The notes under the pieces are model-generated. The model searched no databases, was not told where the DNA came from, and saw only the letters and a program-made list of their open reading frames with translations. From assembly GCA_030605265.1 (NCBI GenBank), contig JAUWIR010000294.1:1-6015 (forward strand): a stretch of 6,015 nucleotides of DNA. The letters are read 5' to 3'. This DNA is from Pseudomonadota bacterium (GTDB lineage Bacteria > SZUA-182 > DTGQ01). Shown here in pieces: positions 1-3,861 of this stretch; the stretch's first letter is position 1; each line of letters opens with the position of its first letter. Both the position numbers and the translations under genes were made by a program.

Positions 1-63
1 CTGCATCGGGATGATTCTGCATATGTGATGGGTATCAGCCGGCAGCGCAAAAAGCCATTCTGA
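1..63 (+). CDS. possible C-terminal end of an upstream gene (partial)
   Basis: Frame 1 is open from the window edge to a TGA at 61-63 and reads 20 residues, ending in a basic tail (...ISRQRKKPF). The other two plus frames close within 27 bases. The stop lies 15 bases before the Shine-Dalgarno of the hydrolase gene, which would suit an operon. Twenty open codons can easily occur by chance and no family is recognisable, so this is only a candidate. Confidence 0.3.
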   Translation: MHRDDSAYVMGISRQRKKPF

Positions 64-78
64 ATCGTGAAATTGATT

Positions 79-83
79 AGGAG
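79..83 (+). promoter_or_regulatory. ribosome binding site of the hydrolase gene
   Basis: AGGAG lies at 79-83. It touches the ATG at 84 with no spacing but sits 6 bases before the ATG at 90, so it favours the second ATG as the true start. Confidence 0.6.
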
Positions 84-89
84 ATGAAA

Positions 90-1073
90 ATGAGCCTACA
101 AAAATGTATTAAAGATAATAAATCCCTCAACTATTTACGAAATATCACAATTGTCTCTATCTTTTCTTTTTGTTTTCTTGCACTTTCTATTAGGGCATCT
201 TTTGCCCAAACCCGCCCCACGGAAGGCCCGGGCAGTGCAGAATACTTCCATAATAGGGTTGTTACTACTACTCATAGTTCCGGAGCCAGGAGATATTTTC
301 TTTATGAGCCTGATGACCCCAAACCTGAGCAAGCCCCTGTAATTGTTTTTATGCATGGATTATTTGCCACGACCCCAACTTTTATTTATGGGAATTGGAT
401 AGATCATATGGTGAAAAAGGGCAATATTGTTATCTATCCTGAATATCAAACCATCATCCCCATATTTTCTCTAATGAATTTATTTACCATTGATTCAATA
501 CGAAGCGCTATTGAAGTGCTCCAAAGCGATGGTCATGTGAAGCCGGATTTGGAAAAATTTGCCATAGTGGGACATTCTTGCGGTGGAGTAATAGCTCCCA
601 ATATTGCCGCCTTGGCTCAAGAATCAGATTTACCTGCTTTCAAGGCGGTTATGGCGGTTGCCCCCGGTATCACCCCGATTATTCGGTTGGAAGACCTGGA
701 AAAGATCCCCCCTGAAACTCTCTTGCTTTGTGTTGTAGGAGATTTGGATTTTATGGCAGGCGAAAGGGATGCAAAAAATGTTTTCCGTCGCACTCCTCAA
801 ATTCCACCTGAGAATAAAGACTACCTAAAACTCCGCTCTGACAGCCATGGAGGCTCATCAATAGTAGCCGGCCATTTGGCCCCTTGTACTTTTGGAATAG
901 AAGATGCGCTTGATGGGTTTGGGTACTGGAAATTATTTGATGCACTTACTGATGCAGCTTTTTATGGGATAAACCGTGAATATGCCCTTGGGAACACTCC
1001 GGAACAGCGATGCATGGGAGAGTGGAGTGACGGTACACCAAGGAAGGAAATGACTGTTACCGACAATCCATAA
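90..1073 (+). CDS. exported alpha/beta-hydrolase (serine esterase/lipase-like)
   Basis: Predicted secreted serine hydrolase of 327 residues, reading from the ATG at 90; an in-frame ATG at 84 would add two residues but leaves no gap to the AGGAG. A basic N-region is followed by a hydrophobic stretch (about residues 19-34) and a likely signal-peptidase I site after Ala39 (SFA|QT), so the enzyme should act in the periplasm or outside. The alpha/beta-hydrolase landmarks appear in order: oxyanion strand FMHG (87-90), nucleophile elbow GHSCGG with Ser163 (161-166), an acid at Asp218 or Asp220 (GDLD), and His253 (SDSHGG). These predict hydrolysis of an ester or similar bond. The fold and the block ending in MGEWSDG (309-315) resemble a group of uncharacterised bacterial hydrolases distantly like dienelactone hydrolase, chlorophyllase or polyester hydrolases. 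The substrate cannot be read from the sequence. Length is normal and the frame intact. By eye it is richer in G+C than the genes to its right. Confidence 0.88.
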   Translation: MSLQKCIKDNKSLNYLRNITIVSIFSFCFLALSIRASFAQTRPTEGPGSAEYFHNRVVTTTHSSGARRYFLYEPDDPKPEQAPVIVFMHGLFATTPTFIYGNWIDHMVKKGNIVIYPEYQTIIPIFSLMNLFTIDSIRSAIEVLQSDGHVKPDLEKFAIVGHSCGGVIAPNIAALAQESDLPAFKAVMAVAPGITPIIRLEDLEKIPPETLLLCVVGDLDFMAGERDAKNVFRRTPQIPPENKDYLKLRSDSHGGSSIVAGHLAPCTFGIEDALDGFGYWKLFDALTDAAFYGINREYALGNTPEQRCMGEWSDGTPRKEMTVTDNP

Positions 1074-1097
1074 GAAATTGGTGTAGTATATAGAATT

Positions 1098-1185
1098 CAG
1101 GGGGCAGAGGGTTTTATTTCCCACATTGCCGGCATCCAATAGGTATAATTTTTTCTCTATTTACTTGCGCCCCTTTTGCCCCCTG
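1098..1185. repeat. inverted repeat CAGGGGGCA / TGCCCCCTG
   Basis: A perfect 9-base arm at 1098-1106 (CAGGGGGCA) matches the reverse complement at 1177-1185, with about 70 bases between. Similarity continues imperfectly inward (GAGGG against AAAGGG). The arms enclose a T-rich tract (1148-1163) and an 8-base palindrome TGCCGGCA (1127-1134). It could be the ends of a small element or a long hairpin downstream of the hydrolase gene. Confidence 0.5.
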
Positions 1186-1245
1186 GAAATAACAGTTCAG
1201 CTGTAACCGTTCAGTCCCCCTGCCTTAAGCCTTACCTTTTTAGCT

Positions 1246-1268
1246 CCCTCTCCCTGCTGGGGAGAGGG
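1246..1268. repeat. CCCTCTCCC hairpin repeat
   Basis: CCCTCTCCC (1246-1254), loop TGCTG, then GGGAGAGGG (1260-1268) form a perfect 9-bp stem, continued by a G-rich TTGGGGTGAGGGG tail (1269-1281). From memory, this stem-plus-tail is a widespread dispersed intergenic repeat in environmental bacterial genomes. That recollection could not be checked here. Confidence 0.65.
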
Positions 1269-1301
1269 TTGGGGTGAGGGGTCTGAATGATTACGTTCAG
1301 C

Positions 1302-1380
1302 TCACCACGGAGGCACAGAGACACAGAGAAAAAACAAAAGACCTGCGCAAATAGAGTTTGCCTCTGTGTCTCCGTGGTGA
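1302..1380. repeat. long hairpin repeat of the CACCACGGAG type
   Basis: The arm at 1302-1320 pairs with 1362-1380 over 19 bases with a single difference, a G:T wobble in RNA. The start of the left arm reads TCACCACGGAGGCACAGAG. The loop is about 41 bases. The left arm is followed by a second ACACAGAG copy (1321-1328), so pairing could slip. I recall this repeat family as common in intergenic DNA of uncultivated Gram-negative lineages. It is probably a dispersed repetitive element rather than a gene-specific signal. Confidence 0.7.
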
Positions 1381-1392
1381 ATTATTACTACC

Positions 1393-1427
1393 CTGAAGGC
1401 GAAGTAAAAATAACACACACCCTTCAG
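1393..1427. terminator. weak hairpin after the membrane-protein operon
   Basis: CTGAAGG (1393-1399) and CCTTCAG (1421-1427) form a 7-bp stem with a 21-base loop, 7 bases past the stop of the last minus-strand gene. The run TTTTCCTTT follows on the plus strand only, so as an intrinsic terminator it would serve plus-strand transcription better. Its role is uncertain. Confidence 0.3.
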
Positions 1428-1434
1428 TTTTCCT

Positions 1435-1824
1435 TTAAATGAATTTTCCCAATATATAACCAATAAGAATTCCAATAGCTAAGAGCATAGTCCCAAGCTT
1501 TGCACCTAATACCTGTTTGGCATTCCCTTGTTTCACCTTAATTAGCCCCACTGATACGGCAAGAGTGTTGACAATGGCAGTTACCGGCCACAGTAAAATC
1601 CTGGCCACCCCAGGGCCAATCCAGGGGAGGACTGAACAGTAGCTAATGAATGCAGCAAAAAAAACACTAAAAATCTCAGTAATCAGTCCATAGAGTATTA
1701 TTGTAGCGCCGGAAATTTTTTTATCGAATTTCCCTATATAAGAAGCGAAAACGAAGCAAAGGAGAATGAACCAAAGGAAGATTAGTTTCCAAAATTTTTT
1801 TATAAAAGTTTTTTTTTCTTCCAT
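1435..1824 (-). CDS. small four-helix membrane protein, paralogue B
   Basis: Predicted inner-membrane protein of 129 residues with a Lys-rich N-terminus, no recognised family and no catalytic motif. Hydrophobic segments lie at about 12-30, 38-62, 68-95 and 108-127, consistent with four membrane spans. It is a diverged tandem copy of the gene just upstream. Shared blocks in the same order are YGLIT-x-IFS (45-53), P-x-x-GP (67-71), WP followed by an Asn (79-86), and IGILIGY-x-L-x-K near the C-terminus (117-127). It is the last gene of the minus-strand group, 34 bases after its paralogue. The start is supported only by a weak purine-rich leader (AAAAAGC), which itself resembles the leader of the paralogue. 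Function unknown. Confidence 0.8.
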   Translation of the reverse strand: MEEKKTFIKKFWKLIFLWFILLCFVFASYIGKFDKKISGATIILYGLITEIFSVFFAAFISYCSVLPWIGPGVARILLWPVTAIVNTLAVSVGLIKVKQGNAKQVLGAKLGTMLLAIGILIGYILGKFI

Positions 1825-1858
1825 GAAAGCTTTTTAAAAAATAAAAATTTCAATGTTA

Positions 1859-2242
1859 TCAAAATATTTTTGACAAAAGATACCCAATTAATATCCCAAT
1901 GCTTAGAACCATTACCATGGCTTGGGCGGTAAGCTGGGTTGAGGGTTTATTTTTCTTTATTCTCAACAAGGTAATTAAATAGGCTATAGCATTAATAAGA
2001 ATAAAAAATGGCCACATAATTATTTTGATAATAAGAGGACCAACGCTCGGGATAGTGCCGATCCAAACCCCAATTGCCCCCAATATAGAGCTAAAAATTT
2101 GAGTAATCAAACCATAGGTTACAATCAGGATAGCTAAAATTTTTTTATTCAACCCCAAAGCCCAACTAAGGACCCCGGCCAACAAAAGAATAGCCCAAAT
2201 AATAATTATCTTCTTGTTTCTTTTAAAAAATTTATTTTCCAT
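1859..2242 (-). CDS. small four-helix membrane protein, paralogue A
   Basis: Predicted inner-membrane protein of 127 residues and unknown function. A basic N-terminus (KRNKK) precedes hydrophobic segments at about 11-30, 35-62, 68-93 and 108-126. A basic linker (RIKKNK, 94-99) sits between the third and fourth. The paralogue-shared blocks are YGLITQIFS (43-51), IPSVGP (64-69), WP (77-78) with Asn84, and IGILIGYLLSK (115-125). It starts only 12 bases after the stop of the truncated regulator gene, which implies co-transcription. No strong Shine-Dalgarno is visible (AAAGAAAAGC before the ATG), so translational coupling to the gene ahead is possible. Small size and lack of polar catalytic residues argue against an enzyme. 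A channel, anchor or stress-related membrane protein are only guesses. Confidence 0.8.
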   Translation of the reverse strand: MENKFFKRNKKIIIIWAILLLAGVLSWALGLNKKILAILIVTYGLITQIFSSILGAIGVWIGTIPSVGPLIIKIIMWPFFILINAIAYLITLLRIKKNKPSTQLTAQAMVMVLSIGILIGYLLSKIF

Positions 2243-2254
2243 AAACGCTTTTCT

Positions 2255-3220
2255 TTAATAGGTTATTCCATATTTTTTCATAGGGATATCCTCTCGACGT
2301 GCAGACAATGGCGGCAAACTAACCTTAACTACATTAAGTCGGTAATAAAGGTCTTCACGGAAGGTACCTTGCGCCAATAATTTAATAAGGGGCCTGTTAG
2401 TGGCGGCAATAATTCGTACATTCGCCTTCATGGTAGATGTAGCCCCTAAGGGTTCATACTCTTTTTCCTGAAGTACCCTCAAGAGCTTTACCTGAAGAGC
2501 GGTAGATATATCACCTATTTCATCAAGAAAAATAGTGCCGCCCTCAGCCAAGGCAAAGCGACCTGGTTTATCCTTTTTGGCATCAGTAAAGGCGCCTTTC
2601 ACATAACCGAAAAGTTCGGACTCTAATAAGGTATCAGGAAGCGCCCCGCAATTTACAATGATGTATTTTTTCTTTTTGCGGGAACTCAAGTGATGAATAG
2701 CCTTGGCAAAAAGTTCTTTTCCTGATCCGCTTGGCCCTTCAATAAGGACTGTACTGTCACTCATAGCAATATCCGGCAATATATCAAGTATCCTCCGGAT
2801 TTCATGATTTTTGCTAATAATATCAAAAGAGGTGTATTGATTGCGGATTTCTTTTCGCAGCATTTCTACGGTTGATAAATCCCGGAAGGTTTCCACCCCA
2901 CCGATAATATTCCCTTTTTCATCACATAATACTGCAGTGCTGATACTTACCGGGATACTTCTTCCCTCACTATTTAAAAGATTGACCGGGTAGTTAATAA
3001 GTTCTTTTCCACTTTCTATGGTTTTCCGGAGAGCACAGGCAGTTTGGCATATATTGGCACGAAATACCTCAATGCACTTTTGCCCTATGGCCTGCTCCCT
3101 TTGTATGCCGATAATCTTTTCCGCTGCACGATTAAAGGAAAGAATATTCCACTGACGATCCACAGTAAACACTCCATCTGCAATACTATCTAAAATCACG
3201 TCCGTATGGAGCTTATTCAT
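2255..3220 (-). CDS. PAS-domain sigma-54 activator, truncated in the AAA+ domain
   Basis: This is a 321-residue relative of NtrC-type enhancer-binding proteins that remodel sigma-54 RNA polymerase. An N-terminal PAS sensor domain (about 5-115) contains Cys49, Cys58 and Cys62. A linker follows, then the AAA+ domain from about 133: Walker A GPSGSGKE (162-169), loop GAFTDA (209-214, usual GAFTGA), Walker B GTIFLDE (228-234), sensor I region NVRIIAATN (267-275) and the arginine-finger segment FREDLYYR (287-294). The family match ends at REDIP (309-313). Eight unrelated residues and a TAA follow. The helical lid with sensor II and the Fis-type DNA-binding helix-turn-helix, normally some 140 more residues, are absent. 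I found no continuation in the other frames, since the next gene starts 12 bases on. Start: ATG at 3220 with GGAG 7 bases upstream. It is likely a decayed gene or a non-DNA-binding remnant that still senses or oligomerises. No two-component receiver domain is present. Confidence 0.85.
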   Translation of the reverse strand: MNKLHTDVILDSIADGVFTVDRQWNILSFNRAAEKIIGIQREQAIGQKCIEVFRANICQTACALRKTIESGKELINYPVNLLNSEGRSIPVSISTAVLCDEKGNIIGGVETFRDLSTVEMLRKEIRNQYTSFDIISKNHEIRRILDILPDIAMSDSTVLIEGPSGSGKELFAKAIHHLSSRKKKKYIIVNCGALPDTLLESELFGYVKGAFTDAKKDKPGRFALAEGGTIFLDEIGDISTALQVKLLRVLQEKEYEPLGATSTMKANVRIIAATNRPLIKLLAQGTFREDLYYRLNVVKVSLPPLSARREDIPMKKYGITY

Positions 3221-3227
3221 TTTCGAA

Positions 3228-3231
3228 CTCC
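3228..3231 (-). promoter_or_regulatory. ribosome binding site of the regulator gene
   Basis: GGAG on the minus strand (CTCC at 3228-3231) lies 7 bases from the ATG at 3220, supporting that start. Confidence 0.6.
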
Positions 3232-3252
3232 GAAAATTGTTTTATAGCCGGA

Positions 3253-3277
3253 TTCGCTGATTATATTAGTTAGCGAA
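3253..3277. promoter_or_regulatory. 25-base dyad over the regulator -10, possible operator
   Basis: TTCGCT (3253-3258) and AGCGAA (3272-3277) are the arms of a dyad centred at 3265. Inside, 3 of the 6 remaining pairs are Watson-Crick and 2 are G:T. The centre falls on the predicted TATAAT, the classic place for a repressor or autoregulatory site. It has no T-run, so a terminator is less likely. The protein that might bind is unknown. Confidence 0.4.
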
Positions 3278-3287
3278 ATAATTTTAA
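3260..3287 (-). promoter_or_regulatory. predicted sigma-70 promoter of the minus-strand operon
   Basis: A perfect TATAAT on the minus strand (plus-strand ATTATA, 3260-3265) lies about 40 bases before the regulator start. A weak -35, TTAAAA (3282-3287), is 16 bases further upstream. The -10 is convincing; the -35 matches only 4 of 6. The -35 overlaps the edge of the repeat element at 3287. Confidence 0.45.
3277..3286. repeat. left copy of a 10-base direct repeat (putative target duplication)
   Basis: AATAATTTTA abuts the left terminal arm of the inverted-repeat element. An identical copy lies at 3468-3477, two bases past the right arm. The repeat is AT-only in an AT-rich region, which weakens it, but its placement at both borders is unlikely to be chance. 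Confidence 0.45.
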
Positions 3288-3467
3288 CCTGTGCAATTAA
3301 CTATTTTTTGACAGGATAACAGGATTAACAAGATAATTTTTAATCCTGCCTATCATTTACGTTAACTCTTTGACTTTTTGATTAACTGGATTTAAATCAT
3401 GTTTATCCTGTTATCCTGTCAGATATTTTTTGACATTTTAATCTAAAAAATCTAATTGCACAGGTAG
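3287..3467. mobile_element. MITE-like nested inverted-repeat element
   Basis: Outer terminal arms of 13 exact bases, ACCTGTGCAATTA (3287-3299) and its reverse complement (3453-3465), enclose a second inverted repeat. That inner pair is 3310-3334 against 3396-3420: 25 bases with 2 mismatches, the first 16 exact, GACAGGATAACAGGAT. TATTTTTTGACA occurs twice in direct orientation (3302-3313, 3424-3435). The element is flanked by an exact 10-base direct repeat, AATAATTTTA, at 3277-3286 and 3468-3477, as expected of a target-site duplication. The right copy is offset 2 bases from the terminal arm. No reading frame for a transposase is present, so it would be non-autonomous, or alternatively a large folded repeat. 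The GACAGGAT-type core resembles dispersed repeats I recall from environmental genomes. Confidence 0.55.
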
Positions 3468-3477
3468 AATAATTTTA
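3468..3477. repeat. right copy of the 10-base direct repeat
   Basis: This is AATAATTTTA, identical to 3277-3286, on the far side of the inverted-repeat element. Confidence 0.45.
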
Positions 3478-3645
3478 CTTAAATTAAAAAAAAATTGCCT
3501 TTCGCTTTTGTAAAATTTTTTCTTTTGCCTTTTATTTTAGTTGCTTATAGATATAAAGTCAATTATTTAGCCATGAAAAGTCCTCTTGACTCAATACTCA
3601 TAGTAAAATTTTTGTAATTGGAATAAAAGAAGAAAAACAAAAAAC

Positions 3646-3672
3646 TTGACAAAAAGTAATACTTAATATACC
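3646..3672 (+). promoter_or_regulatory. candidate promoter of the barrel gene
   Basis: A perfect -35 TTGACA (3646-3651) is followed after 15 bases by TATACC (3667-3672, 4 of 6 matches to TATAAT). A TATACA at 3674-3679 would need a 22-base spacer. If used, the transcript would carry a leader of about 180 bases. Spacing is imperfect and AT-rich DNA gives many false matches. Confidence 0.3.
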
Positions 3673-3846
3673 TTATACAAAATTTTGGATGTATTTCTAT
3701 ATATTCTAATATCAGATTGACTTACCCTCAACTAAAATTAACAACTTTTTTAGAATTTTACAGAAAAATTTTTAATTTTTGATATAGGGGGGAGGTGAGA
3801 GCGAAAGGTTATTTCAAGTTTTTTTTAAAAATTAATTTTAAAACAA

Positions 3847-3853
3847 AGGGAGG
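3847..3853 (+). promoter_or_regulatory. ribosome binding site of the barrel gene
   Basis: AGGGAGG at 3847-3853 lies 8 bases before the ATG at 3862: a strong and well-placed Shine-Dalgarno. Confidence 0.75.
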
Positions 3854-3861
3854 AAACCAGA

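Larger units (their letters stand above)
1074..1434. other. non-coding spacer carrying a cluster of hairpin repeats
   Basis: This 361-base gap separates two convergent transcription units, the hydrolase (+) and the membrane-protein gene (-). I see no credible gene. It holds four inverted repeats, listed separately, that occupy most of its length. None is directly followed by a clean T-run facing either gene, so a classical intrinsic terminator is not obvious, although the hairpins may stop transcription from both sides. Confidence 0.75.
3478..3861 (+). other. AT-rich upstream region and leader of the barrel gene
   Basis: These 384 bases contain no credible gene. Visible items are a TTGCCTTT direct repeat 30 bases apart (3495-3502 and 3525-3532), two CTTGAC boxes 60 bases apart (3585-3590, 3645-3650), a palindromic AAAAATTTTT (3764-3773), and a purine tract GGGGGGAGGTGAG starting at 3787. 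I found no sigma-54 promoter (GG-N10-GC type) on either strand. Confidence 0.6.

Noticed and set aside
135..356. Open frames opposite and alongside the 5' part of the hydrolase gene
   Set aside because: They are shadows of the hydrolase reading frame; its signal peptide and catalytic motifs leave no doubt which frame is real.
933..1139. 68-codon minus-strand open frame crossing the hydrolase stop
   Set aside because: It mostly overlaps the hydrolase 3' end antisense, with no ribosome binding site and no family features.
1246..1380. CRISPR array
   Set aside because: The repeats are inverted, of different sequence, and not regularly spaced; there are no repeated units with unique spacers and no cas genes.
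2243..2290. Simple frameshift explaining the early stop of the regulator
   Set aside because: Reading the other two minus-strand frames past REDIP gives an immediate stop in one and 16 codons unlike the AAA+ lid in the other; the next gene follows at once, so a deletion or natural end fits better than a single-base error.
3221..3861. Sigma-54 promoter in the divergent region
   Set aside because: No GG-N10-GC box of the TGGCAC/TTGC kind was found on either strand.
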